DNA from: Bogoriella caseilytica
Lineage (GTDB): Bacteria; Actinomycetota; Actinomycetes; Actinomycetales; Actinomycetaceae
Assembly (NCBI RefSeq): GCF_003752405.1
Contig: NZ_RKHK01000001.1
Span: forward strand, 2,666,001 to 2,730,000
Reading direction: 5' to 3'
DNA: 64,000 nt
Positions 50,397 to 58,385 of this stretch are shown here, one piece after another; position 1 is the first letter of the stretch; each line of letters begins with the position of its first letter. The translations under genes were made by a program, and so were the position numbers. The notes under the pieces were generated by a model, which saw nothing but the letters and a program-made list of their open reading frames with translations, made no database searches and had not been told where the DNA came from.

Positions 50397-51445
50397 CCAC
50401 TGCTTCCCAGGGTCAGGACGTCATGCGGGTGCTGGTCACCGGCGCCTCCGGCATGCTCGGCCGCTCCGTGGCCGAGGCCCTGGTGGCTCGCGGAGACCAG
50501 GTCACCGTGTTGCAGCGCCGGCCGGCCGGTATCGACGGGGCCGGCGAGATCCTCGGCTCCATCGATGACGAGTCTGCCGTTGCCCGCGCCGTCTCCGGCC
50601 AGGATGCCGTCATCCACCTCGCCGCGAAGGTCACCATGACTGGCGACCTTGAGGAGTTCGAGCGTGTCAACATCCATGGCACGCGCTCGCTATTGGGTGC
50701 GGCTCGTCAGGCGGGCGTGACCCGCTTCGTGCACCTGTCCACACCCTCGGTGGCCCACACCGGCTCCTCGATCGTGGGCGAGGGCGCCGGTCCGGCCGAT
50801 CCCTTCGGCACGCGAGGCCCCTACGCACGTACCAAGGCCGCGGCGGAGATCGAAGCGCTCGGCGCCGATTCCGCGGGGTTCTCCGTGGTGGCCATCCGGC
50901 CGCACATCGTGTGGGGCCCAGGAGACACCCAGCTCGTGCAGCGGGTGGTGGACCGGGCCAGTGCCGGGCGGCTCCCCATCCTCGGTTCCGGCGCCGCTCT
51001 GGTGGACACCACTTACGTCGACGACGCCGTCTCGGCGATCGTGGCGGCCGTGGACCGCGCGGAGGCCCCAGAGGTCCACGGCCGGGCCTTCGTGGTCAGC
51101 GGAGGCGATCCACGGCCGATCGCTGACATTCTGTCCGCTTGGTGCGAGGCCGCCGGGGTCCGGCCGCCGAGCCGCCGGTTGCCTCCAGCTCTCGCCAAGG
51201 CAGCGGGCTCTGCGGTGGAAGGGCTGTGGACAGTCCTGCCGGAGCGCCTCACGTCCCGGCTCTCCGACGACGGCGTGCCACCGATGACGCGCTTCCTCGC
51301 CGAGCAGCTCTCGACCGCTCACTGGTTCGACATCCGCCGTACCCGGAAGGCCCTGGACTGGGAGCCGCAGATCGGCTTCGAGGCGGGAACCGCTGCACTG
51401 GCACGGGCCTACCGTCGCCAACACCGCATGCTGCGAGCCCGGTAG
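50393..51445 (+). CDS. oleD: OleD: NADPH-dependent 2-alkyl-3-ketoacid reductase
   Basis: Extended short-chain dehydrogenase that reduces the OleA product to the 2-alkyl-3-hydroxyacid used by OleC. 350 residues. Cofactor motif VTGASGMLGRS, active-site LSTPS and YARTK (Ser, Tyr and Lys), VIHLAAKV and IRPHIVWGPGD as in NAD(P)-dependent 3-beta-hydroxysteroid-dehydrogenase-like proteins. ATG overlaps the oleBC stop (ATGA), so all three ole genes are translationally coupled. There is no terminator hairpin after it. Confidence 0.88.
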   Translation: MTTASQGQDVMRVLVTGASGMLGRSVAEALVARGDQVTVLQRRPAGIDGAGEILGSIDDESAVARAVSGQDAVIHLAAKVTMTGDLEEFERVNIHGTRSLLGAARQAGVTRFVHLSTPSVAHTGSSIVGEGAGPADPFGTRGPYARTKAAAEIEALGADSAGFSVVAIRPHIVWGPGDTQLVQRVVDRASAGRLPILGSGAALVDTTYVDDAVSAIVAAVDRAEAPEVHGRAFVVSGGDPRPIADILSAWCEAAGVRPPSRRLPPALAKAAGSAVEGLWTVLPERLTSRLSDDGVPPMTRFLAEQLSTAHWFDIRRTRKALDWEPQIGFEAGTAALARAYRRQHRMLRAR

Positions 51446-51486
51446 CGTGGTGTCCGGCCGATGCACCTAAGGCTTGAGGAGGACTG

Positions 51487-53319
51487 ATGCGGCAATCCAC
51501 GACGCCGGTGCGCCGGATGGCCCTGACGGCGCTCGCCGCCTGCGCCCTGGCCGTGGCGGCCTGCTCGGGGACGGCTCCGGCCGAGGATCCGCCGTCCCCC
51601 ACGCCCACGGCGAGCCCGACAGAGGACCCGGAGCAGGAGGAGAGTGACGAGACAGAGCAGTCGCTGCTGACCGCTGAGTCACGGCTGCCGGAGGCCACCA
51701 CCGTCATCGAGGGTGAGACGCCGGCCGAGATCGCTGCGCAGACGGCCACCACCTTCTTCACCTACGCACCCGTCGTGGTCGTGGCCGTCCCGGGGAGCAC
51801 CAGCGCGGGTGACCTGGCGCGTGAACTCGGTTTGCCCGCCCTGCTCACCGAAGAGCCCTCCGAGGAGCCAGACGAGGACGGCGAGGACGGCGAGGACCCG
51901 GCTCCCGACCCGGACGGTGAGGAGCCGGCCGAACCTGAGGATGAGGCTGAGGAGAGCGCCGGGGCGCAGTCCTCTGCCGTGCCGACCCAGCAGGCCAGCG
52001 CGAGCACCGGACAGCACCGCGCCCTGCGTGCCGAGAACGCCGACCCCGGCGACGGCTACGAGGACGAGGACGATGCCGAGGGCGATCCTGACAGCGAGAG
52101 CACTGACGACGAGGGTGCCGAGGAGGCGCCGGAGCTCACGCCGGAGGAGCAGGCACTCCTCGGGGCGCTCGAGGAACTCGGCACCGAGGTGGTGCTCCTT
52201 CTCGGTGAGGCCGAACTCCCCGAGGAGGCCGAGGTCGAGGTGGTCACTGACGTGAGCAGCCTGCCGCAGACCGCGCCAGCCCTGCGGGATGCCCGGGACG
52301 CCTTGGTGCTGACCACCGGAGGCCACGGCTATGGCGCGGCACAGGCCACGGCCCAGGCTGCCGGCGCCCAGATCCTGGAGGTGCCGGGCGGGCACCCGGG
52401 TGAGACCAGCGACCTGGTCGCCGAGATCGCCGACCGCAATCCCGCGGTGGTCGTGGCCCTGGGCTCCGCCTTCGGTGACGAGGAGACCCTGCGCTGGCGC
52501 ATCGATGCCGCCGCCACGGGCGTGAACCTCCCCGGCGGAGGCCAGCTGATCGTGCCCGACAAGACCTACGTGGCGCTGTACGGCAGCCCTGGCTCCTCCG
52601 CCCTGGGCATTCTTGGACAGCAGGGCATCGAGGACACCATCGCGCTCGCTGAGCAGTACGCAGCCGACTATGCGCCGCTCACCGAGAACACCGTGGTGCC
52701 CACGATGGAGATCATCACCTCGATCGCCACTGCCGATCCCGGTGACGGCGGGATGTACACCCGCGCCCTGGCGATCGACCAGATCCGGCCACTGGTCGAT
52801 GCCGCGGGGGAGAACGACCAGTACGTAGTGCTGGATCTGCAGCCGGGGCGCCTCGACTTCCTCACCCAGGCCCGGATGTATGAGGAACTGCTGCTCGAAC
52901 CGCACGTGGGGCTGGCGCTGGACCCAGAGTGGCGTCTCGAGGACGACCAGGTGCACCTCGCCCAGATCGGCTCGGTGGACGCCGCCGAGATCAACGAGGT
53001 GGTCGACTATCTCGCCGACCTCACCCAGGAGAACCATCTCCCGCAGAAAATGTTGATCCTGCACGCCTTCCGCAACTCGATGATCCCTGACGTGCAGGAT
53101 GTGGACCTCTCCCGGCCGGAGCTGGCTGTCGTGCTGCACGCCGACGGCCAGGGGCCACCCAGCGCCAAGCACACGACGTGGCGGACCCTACGCGAGCATG
53201 CCTCCAACATCGAGTGGTGGGGGTGGAAGAACTTCATCGATGAGGACGAGCCCATGCTCACCCCGGAGGAGACCATCGATCAGGTCGACCCCGAACCGAT
53301 GTTCATCTCCTACCAGTAG
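51487..53319 (+). CDS. Large secreted lipoprotein with cell-wall-binding-like region
   Basis: Function not recognised. 610 residues. Signal peptide with lipobox VAAC near residue 21. Residues 60-120 and 205-320 resemble cell-wall-binding-repeat-2 segments (VVVVAVPGSTSAGDLARELG; VVALGSAFGDEETLRWRIDA), split by an Asp/Glu-rich linker of about 90 residues. The C-terminal half from LIVPDKTYVALYGSPGSSAL resembles a barrel-type domain, with YVVLDLQPGRLDFLTQARMY and GLALDPEWRL. GAGGAGG gives the ribosome site for ATG 51487. Its end overlaps the convergent next gene by 17 nt. Confidence 0.75.
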   Translation: MRQSTTPVRRMALTALAACALAVAACSGTAPAEDPPSPTPTASPTEDPEQEESDETEQSLLTAESRLPEATTVIEGETPAEIAAQTATTFFTYAPVVVVAVPGSTSAGDLARELGLPALLTEEPSEEPDEDGEDGEDPAPDPDGEEPAEPEDEAEESAGAQSSAVPTQQASASTGQHRALRAENADPGDGYEDEDDAEGDPDSESTDDEGAEEAPELTPEEQALLGALEELGTEVVLLLGEAELPEEAEVEVVTDVSSLPQTAPALRDARDALVLTTGGHGYGAAQATAQAAGAQILEVPGGHPGETSDLVAEIADRNPAVVVALGSAFGDEETLRWRIDAAATGVNLPGGGQLIVPDKTYVALYGSPGSSALGILGQQGIEDTIALAEQYAADYAPLTENTVVPTMEIITSIATADPGDGGMYTRALAIDQIRPLVDAAGENDQYVVLDLQPGRLDFLTQARMYEELLLEPHVGLALDPEWRLEDDQVHLAQIGSVDAAEINEVVDYLADLTQENHLPQKMLILHAFRNSMIPDVQDVDLSRPELAVVLHADGQGPPSAKHTTWRTLREHASNIEWWGWKNFIDEDEPMLTPEETIDQVDPEPMFISYQ

Positions 53320-54430
53320 CCGGGACCTCTTCGCCGGCGGCGACCGGGCCCGGCGCGGTACCCGTGCCGAAGGGCTGACCGCCGAGCGCCTCACGGCCGT
53401 GCTCGCTCCACCAGGCGCCCAGATCGGGCCCGGCCGGCACGATCTGAGTGGGATTGATGTCGGTGTGGACCACGTAGTAGTGCCGCTTGATCTGCTCGAA
53501 GTCGGTGGTGTCGCCGAATCCTGGTGTCTGGAAGAGATCGCGCGCATAGGCCCACAGGGCCGGGAACTCGGTGAGCTTGTTCCGGTTGCACTTGAAGTGG
53601 CCGTGGTAGACGGCGTCGAAGCGCACCAGCGTGGTGAACAGCCGCACATCCGCCTCCGTGAGTGACTCGCCCATGAGATATCGCTGCCCGGAGAGACGTT
53701 CCTCCAGCCAGTCCAGTGCCACGAAGAGCCGCTCGTAGGCATCCTCGTAGGCCTGCTGAGAACCGGCGAAGCCGGTGCGGTATACGCCGTTGTTGACCTC
53801 GGTATAGATGCGCTTGATGACCGGGAGCATGTCGGCCACGAGGTCCGCCGGGACCAGGTCCGGGGCGCCCTCGCGATGGTGCGCGCGCCACTGGGTGGAC
53901 AGGTCGAAGGTCAGTTGCGGGTAGTTGTTGGTCACGACACCGCCGGAAGGGATGTCCACCAGTGCCGGCACGGTGATGCCGCGCGGGTAGTCGGGGAAGC
54001 GGGCGAAGTAATTCTCCTGCAGCCGTTCGGTGCCCAGCACGGGGTCGCGGCCGCCTTCGTCGAGATCGAAGGTCCAGGAACGCTCGTCGTGGGTAGGCCC
54101 GGGGGTGCCCAGCGAGATGACCTGCTCCAGGCCGAGGAGGCGGCGGATGATGATCGAACGGTGCGCCCACGGGCAGGCTCGCGCGGCCACCAGCCGGTAC
54201 CGCCCGGGCTCGACCGGCCAGGCCTGCGCGCCCTCGGTCAGGCCCTGCCAGCGCGGATCCCCGATGGTCGAGGCCTCCTCACGCGGAGCCGACTGGACGG
54301 CGTCGACATCGGCGACCACGCGGTCCTCGATGTAGTTCGTGTCTCGGACGAACTCCTGGCCCGCGGTGGTGTACTTCCCGCCCGTGCGGTGCTCGGGGCG
54401 GTCTGAACCGTGCTGCTCGCTGGTGGTCAT
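53303..54430 (-). CDS. Glutathionyl-hydroquinone-reductase-like (Xi-class GST) protein
   Basis: Thiol transferase family (YqjG/ECM4 type), 375 residues. Catalytic Cys in ARACPWAHRSIIIRRLLGLE, with EVNNGVYRTGFAGSQQAYED and LTEADVRLFTTLVRFDAVYH of the C-terminal helical domain. The family removes glutathione from glutathionyl hydroquinones; actinobacteria usually make mycothiol instead, so the thiol partner may be mycothiol. ATG 54430 with a -10 at leaderless spacing. Convergent and overlapping by 17 nt with the lipoprotein gene. Confidence 0.9.
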   Translation of the reverse strand: MTTSEQHGSDRPEHRTGGKYTTAGQEFVRDTNYIEDRVVADVDAVQSAPREEASTIGDPRWQGLTEGAQAWPVEPGRYRLVAARACPWAHRSIIIRRLLGLEQVISLGTPGPTHDERSWTFDLDEGGRDPVLGTERLQENYFARFPDYPRGITVPALVDIPSGGVVTNNYPQLTFDLSTQWRAHHREGAPDLVPADLVADMLPVIKRIYTEVNNGVYRTGFAGSQQAYEDAYERLFVALDWLEERLSGQRYLMGESLTEADVRLFTTLVRFDAVYHGHFKCNRNKLTEFPALWAYARDLFQTPGFGDTTDFEQIKRHYYVVHTDINPTQIVPAGPDLGAWWSEHGREALGGQPFGTGTAPGPVAAGEEVPATGRR

Positions 54431-54436
54431 GGACCG

Positions 54437-54442
54437 AGCCTA
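54437..54442 (-). promoter_or_regulatory. -10 element of a leaderless GST-like transcript
   Basis: Minus-strand TAGGCT ends 6 nt before the ATG at 54430. Confidence 0.6.
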
Positions 54443-54486
54443 TGGCCTGCGCACGCGCCGTGCTCAGCGTGCGCAGGCCCGGGTGC

Positions 54487-55704
54487 TCAGCCCGCGAAGC
54501 GGGTGGGTCGCTCGACGACGCCGCCGCTGCGCGAGTACACCGGCACGCCGCCGATGACGGTGTGTTCCACGTGGCTGTAGACATCGAGGGGGTCGCCGGA
54601 CCAGACCACGACATCGCCGTCCAGACCCGGCCGCAGCGCCCCGACCCGGTCATCGAGGCCGAGGATCTCGGCCGGGTTGATGGTCAGTGCCCGCAGGGCC
54701 GTCTCGCGGTCCAGGCCGGCCTTCACCGCGAAGGAGGCCTGGTGGACCAGGAAGTCGATCGGCACCACCGGTGCGTCCGTGGTGATGGCGACCTTCACTC
54801 CCGCCTTCGCCATGGCGGCGAGGCTCTCCATGGCGCGGTCCTTGAGCTCGACCTTGGAGCGCGAGGTGATCATCGGGCCGTAGATGACCGGGATGTTCTT
54901 CTCGGCGAGGACATCGGCGATCTTGTGACCTTCGGTGCCGTGGTTGACCACGAGCTTGTAGCCGAACTCCTCTGCGAGGCGGATCGCAGTGGCGATGTCA
55001 TCGTGACGGTGGGTGTGCTGGTCCCAGTACAGTTCCCCGGCGAGCACGCGGGCGAGTGTCTCCTTGGTGAGGTCGCGTTCGAAGGGCTTGCCCTCCTCCT
55101 CTGCGTGGTCACGCTTGGCGGCATAGTTCGCCGCGGCCACAAAGGCCTCGCGGATGACCTTGGCGATGCCGAGCCGGGTGGAGGGGGTTTGCTTGCGCTC
55201 GCCGTAGACGCGCTTGGGGTTCTCGCCGAGCGCGGACTTGATCGAAACGGTGTCCTTGATGATCTGCTCGTCGACGGTGCGACCGCCCCAGGTCTTGATG
55301 GCGGCGGTCTGGCCGCCGATCGGGTTGCCGGAGCCGGGCTTGATGACCGCAGAGGTCACGCCCCCCTTGAGGGCATCACGGAAACCTTCCTCATCGATGT
55401 TGATGGCATCGATGGCGCGTACCGCAGCCATATTGGTGCCGGTCATCTCGTTGACGTCACCTCCGGCGGGCCCGATGCCCTCCTCGTGCACGCCCAGATG
55501 GGCGTGGGCATCGACGAATCCGGGCAGAACCCACTGCCCGGTGGCGTCGATGACCTCGGCGTCGGCCGGGAGGGCGAGGTCGGTCCCGACGGCGGTGATC
55601 CGCCCCTCCTCGATGAGCACGGTGCCGCCGTCGATGGGCGCGCCGTCGATCGGCACGACGTATCCGCCGGTGATGGCCAATGATGTCGGTGAGGTGTGAG
55701 TCAT
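54487..55704 (-). CDS. Amidohydrolase (imidazolonepropionase-like)
   Basis: Metal-dependent hydrolase of the amidohydrolase superfamily, 405 residues. Metal ligands are visible in VDAHAHLG (HxH), the His of YWDQHTHRHDD and NHGTEGHK, and the Asp of AITTDAPVVP. N- and C-terminal beta-sandwich segments flank the barrel (LAITGGYVVPIDGAPIDGGT; GLDGDVVVWSGDPLDVYSHV). Substrate unknown; no histidine-utilisation genes are near. CAAGCT on the minus strand lies 6 nt before the ATG, a possible leaderless -10. Confidence 0.88.
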   Translation of the reverse strand: MTHTSPTSLAITGGYVVPIDGAPIDGGTVLIEEGRITAVGTDLALPADAEVIDATGQWVLPGFVDAHAHLGVHEEGIGPAGGDVNEMTGTNMAAVRAIDAINIDEEGFRDALKGGVTSAVIKPGSGNPIGGQTAAIKTWGGRTVDEQIIKDTVSIKSALGENPKRVYGERKQTPSTRLGIAKVIREAFVAAANYAAKRDHAEEEGKPFERDLTKETLARVLAGELYWDQHTHRHDDIATAIRLAEEFGYKLVVNHGTEGHKIADVLAEKNIPVIYGPMITSRSKVELKDRAMESLAAMAKAGVKVAITTDAPVVPIDFLVHQASFAVKAGLDRETALRALTINPAEILGLDDRVGALRPGLDGDVVVWSGDPLDVYSHVEHTVIGGVPVYSRSGGVVERPTRFAG

Positions 55705-55803
55705 GCCGCCAGCTTGCCATCAGTGCGCGAGGGCATGTGACCTGGCAGTGTTAAGGCTCACGCCGCACCAGCCCGACCCCGGGCACAGGCCAAGGAGGAA
55801 ACG

Positions 55804-56316
55804 GTGAACGCAGCACGCAAGGGTGCCGATGGCTCCGAGAACACCACATCCAGCCAGAGCGGTAGCGGCCGCGAGGCCGCAGCAGCACCCGCGTCACGGC
55901 CAGCCCAGGGTGCGCCCGGCTCCGCGACCTCAGGGAGTGCCGGCGGCGCGCAGCGCGGCACCAGCCGTGCGCCCGCCCGGGACGAGCCGGCGGCGGGCCG
56001 GGACAAAGCGATCGTGTCCTGGATCGCCCTGCTCGTGGCGGTCCTGCTCACCGTCTGGGAGGCGATCTCCTCGTTGCACCTCGGCGGTATCGATCCGGCC
56101 AACGACCCCTCGGCATGGAACTCGTTCTACCCGGTCTCCCTCTTCGTGACCCTCGTGCTCGGGCTGGCCGCAGCGGTACTCGGCATCGTCGGCATCGCCC
56201 AGCGCCGCCAGCCCCGATGGCCAGGGCTGGCCGGGCTCGCTGTCGGCCTCTACGCCTTCGTGGGCGCCGTCTTCGCCTGGGTGGGTGGCTTGATGGACAC
56301 AGGCTCCTCCCTGTGA
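55804..56316 (+). CDS. Small membrane protein of unknown function
   Basis: 170 residues. The first 70 are disordered, rich in Ser, Gly, Ala, Pro and Arg; three hydrophobic helices follow (IVSWIALLVAVLLTVWEAI, SLFVTLVLGLAAAVLGIVGI, AGLAVGLYAFVGAVFAWVGG). No conserved motif is recognised. AAGGAGGAAAC gives a good ribosome site for GTG 55804. It precedes the VKOR gene by 45 nt. Confidence 0.75.
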   Translation: MNAARKGADGSENTTSSQSGSGREAAAAPASRPAQGAPGSATSGSAGGAQRGTSRAPARDEPAAGRDKAIVSWIALLVAVLLTVWEAISSLHLGGIDPANDPSAWNSFYPVSLFVTLVLGLAAAVLGIVGIAQRRQPRWPGLAGLAVGLYAFVGAVFAWVGGLMDTGSSL

Positions 56317-56349
56317 TCCGTTTCATCTCAAGCACCTGGTGGGACAGGC

Positions 56350-56355
56350 AATACT
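56350..56355 (+). promoter_or_regulatory. Possible -10 element of a leaderless VKOR transcript
   Basis: AATACT ends 6 nt before GTG 56362; it departs from TANNNT at the first base. Confidence 0.35.
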
Positions 56356-56361
56356 GAGAGC

Positions 56362-57153
56362 GTGAGCAGGAAGCAGCGGCGCGCTGAGCCGCCCCAGAGC
56401 GAGCGCGACCGCGACGCCGACGCCGACCTCGGCTACGAGGTCACCCCGAGTGACCGCTTCGATGACGCCGAGGAGCCGGAGGACGAGGAGTTCCTGGACG
56501 AGGACGTGCTCCTCGACCAGGAGTTGGCGCGACTCGACAGGGCCAGACCCAGCGCGCATCAGCGCGCCGGTGGAGCGCCCCGCGAACTGATCGTCGTGCT
56601 GATCATCGCCGGCGTGCTGGGCACCTGGGCCTCGGTCCAGCTGATCCTCTCGCGCATCACGCTCGCGCTGGACCCCGACGCTTCCCTCGGCTGCGATCTC
56701 AATCCCTTGGTGGGTTGCGGTGAGTTCATCACGAGCTGGCAGGCCTCAGCCTTCGGCTGGCCGAACGCGGTCCTGGGAACGATCGGCTTCTCCGCCCTCC
56801 TGGCTGTGGGCGTTCTCTTCGCTGCGGGGGCGCGGCCCGCGACCTGGCTCTGGCGCGGGCTGGCCGCCGGCACCACCTTCGGGATCGGCTGGGTGATCTG
56901 GTTCCAGTACCACGCCCTGGTGAACTTCCGCATGCTCTGCCCGTACTGCCTGGTGGTCTGGGCCGTGACGATCCCGGTGTTCGTCCACGTGATGGCGCGG
57001 GCGGCGCAGGGCGGCCACCTGCCTCTCGGTGAGCGCCTGACCCGCTTCCTGGTGATGGACCGCTGGCTCATCATCGCCGGCTGGTATCTCGCTCTGGTGG
57101 TCCTGATCGCCGTGTGGTTCTGGGACCAGTGGCGGTTGATCTTCGGCTTCTAG
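56362..57153 (+). CDS. Vitamin K epoxide reductase family protein
   Basis: Membrane thiol oxidoreductase that re-oxidises DsbA-like proteins and passes electrons to menaquinone, the usual disulfide-bond system of actinobacteria. 263 residues: an acidic, charged cytoplasmic N-terminus of about 70 residues, then five hydrophobic segments. The loop cysteine pair is in LGCDLNPLVGCGEF and the quinone-side pair is CPYC in FRMLCPYCLVVWAV. No fused thioredoxin domain. A DsbA partner is not in the window. Confidence 0.93.
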   Translation: MSRKQRRAEPPQSERDRDADADLGYEVTPSDRFDDAEEPEDEEFLDEDVLLDQELARLDRARPSAHQRAGGAPRELIVVLIIAGVLGTWASVQLILSRITLALDPDASLGCDLNPLVGCGEFITSWQASAFGWPNAVLGTIGFSALLAVGVLFAAGARPATWLWRGLAAGTTFGIGWVIWFQYHALVNFRMLCPYCLVVWAVTIPVFVHVMARAAQGGHLPLGERLTRFLVMDRWLIIAGWYLALVVLIAVWFWDQWRLIFGF

Positions 57154-57172
57154 CCCGCTGGGCGCCCGGCTC

Positions 57173-57628
57173 TCAGAGCGCGGGCGAGCCCATCTCGCGT
57201 GGCACCTGGGAACCGTGTCCCGCGCGCCGCAGTGCTTCGCGCAGCTTCTCGGTCGCGGCATCCAGGCGCCCGGGCGGCACATCCGGGTCGGCGTGCTCGA
57301 AGCTCAGGGAGGACTCCCCCCAGGCCGGCAGCACGTGGATGTGCAGGTGCGGGACCTCGAAGCCGGCCACGAGGATCGCTGCTCGCGGCGCATCGAAGGA
57401 TTCCTCCAAGGCCGAGCCGATCCGCTTGGCCACCATCATCAGGTGGGCCACGAGGGCATCGTCGGCGTCGGTGAAGCGCTCGACCTCCTCGCGGGGCACC
57501 ACCAGCATGTGCCCGTCGGAGATAGGGGCGATGGTCGCGAAGACCACGCAGTGCTCGTCGGCCCACACGAAGCGGCCGGGGATCTGACCCTCGATGATCG
57601 AGGTGAAAATGGTGGACATGCCACTCAT
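57173..57628 (-). CDS. HIT family hydrolase
   Basis: Histidine-triad nucleotide hydrolase, 151 residues from ATG 57628 (MSGMSTIF); ATG 57619 is equally possible. Motifs: GHMLVVPREEVERFTD and the triad HLHIHVLP. Length and ends fit the HINT/Fhit-like bacterial group; substrates are probably AMP conjugates. Convergent with VKOR across 19 nt. The frame is open to 57754 upstream without a start signal. Confidence 0.9.
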   Translation of the reverse strand: MSGMSTIFTSIIEGQIPGRFVWADEHCVVFATIAPISDGHMLVVPREEVERFTDADDALVAHLMMVAKRIGSALEESFDAPRAAILVAGFEVPHLHIHVLPAWGESSLSFEHADPDVPPGRLDAATEKLREALRRAGHGSQVPREMGSPAL

Positions 57629-57705
57629 GGTGGCAGAGTGAGCGGGGCAGGGGACAGGCCCGGTGCGTGCCGGGCCGGAGCCCGAAGGAACCGAGGAGAG
57701 CACCC

Positions 57706-58176
57706 ATGAACGGTGAGTCGAACACCCGGCTGGCCGCGGAGACCTGGGAGTCACTCTTCCGTGCCCAGGTCACTCTGATGCGCCGCTTCGAAGCTGCGGG
57801 CGACTTCTCACCCTTGCCGGCGCGTGAGTACGATGTGCTCTTCACCCTCGCTCGCGCCCCCGGGCATCGCATGCGGCTCCGCGACCTCAACGAGTCGATG
57901 CTGCTCTCGCAGCCGTCGATGTCGCGCATGGCGGAGCGGCTCGAGCATCGCGGCCTGGTCGAGCGGTGCAAGGCTGATGATGATGCTCGCGGCCTCGTGG
58001 TCTCCTTGACGGAGAAAGGCCTGGAGCTCCAGAAGCAGGTGGGCCGCCAGCACGTGCGCTCCATCAGCCGTGAGCTCGGCAAGGCGCTCACCGATGAGGA
58101 GATGCGGACCTTGCATGAGCTCACGGTCAAGCTGCGGCTGGGCTGCCAAGCATCGGGTGGACGTTCTGCCCCGTGA
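57706..58176 (+). CDS. MarR family transcriptional regulator
   Basis: Winged-helix regulator, 156 residues, probably a homodimer. Recognition region LLSQPSMSRMAERLEHRGLV and wing DDARGLVVSLTEKGLEL. GAGGAGA gives the ribosome site for ATG 57706. The divergent HIT gene starts 78 nt away, so it may be the target, but no clear palindrome was found there. It is not part of the leuS unit, which has its own promoter downstream. Confidence 0.9.
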   Translation: MNGESNTRLAAETWESLFRAQVTLMRRFEAAGDFSPLPAREYDVLFTLARAPGHRMRLRDLNESMLLSQPSMSRMAERLEHRGLVERCKADDDARGLVVSLTEKGLELQKQVGRQHVRSISRELGKALTDEEMRTLHELTVKLRLGCQASGGRSAP

Positions 58177-58217
58177 TCGCCTCGTCGCGGCCCGGCGGGG
58201 TGTGAGGTGTGGTGCGA

Positions 58218-58223
58218 TAGACT
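58218..58223 (+). promoter_or_regulatory. -10 element of the leuS leader transcript
   Basis: TAGACT ends 7 nt before the ATG of the leader peptide, so the leader ORF would be translated from a leaderless 5' end. No obvious -35. Confidence 0.6.
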
Positions 58224-58230
58224 CGCTGCC

Positions 58231-58269
58231 ATGACGGCTGGACGTCTGCTCCTTACGCAGCCGCGCTGA
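58231..58269 (+). CDS. leuL: Leucine leader peptide upstream of leuS
   Basis: A 12-residue ORF, MTAGRLLLTQPR, with three consecutive leucine codons (CTG CTC CTT at 58246-58254), then a stop. It lies between the -10 element and an intrinsic terminator 116 nt before leuS ends its leader. The layout is that of a transcription-attenuation leader in which ribosome stalling at Leu codons senses charged tRNA-Leu. The symbol is descriptive. No protein function is expected. Confidence 0.7.
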   Translation: MTAGRLLLTQPR

Positions 58270-58306
58270 CGACAGCAGATGCCACCAGGCATCGCCTCAG
58301 CGCGGC
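58243..58306 (+). promoter_or_regulatory. Competing stems of the leuS leader RNA
   Basis: Stem C: 58243-58250 (over the first Leu codons) with 58274-58281, 8 bp including one G-U. Hairpin B: GATGCC 58278-58283 with 58288-58293. Stem A: GCCGCGCTGA 58260-58269 (leader stop region) with 58297-58306, 10 bp perfect. C and B share bases and exclude each other; a ribosome at the stop codon would block A. I did not find a clear antiterminator against the terminator's 5' arm. Confidence 0.55.
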
Positions 58307-58307
58307 G

Positions 58308-58332
58308 AACCTCCCTGCCCGGGAGGTTTTTT
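58308..58332 (+). terminator. Intrinsic terminator in the leuS leader
   Basis: AACCTCCC (58308-58315) pairs with 58321-58328, loop TGCCC, followed by six Ts (58327-58332). It is the only hairpin with a full T-run noted in the window, and it sits 54 nt before the leuS ATG, not after a gene, so it is regulatory. Confidence 0.85.
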
Positions 58333-58385
58333 CATGTCAGGAGCCGTGAGACGACGCAGACGAGAAGCAAGCGAGTGAGGATCCG

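Noticed and set aside
58231-58385. T-box riboswitch for leuS
   Set aside because: No T-box core sequence or specifier stem was found; the leader ORF with Leu codons explains the layout better.
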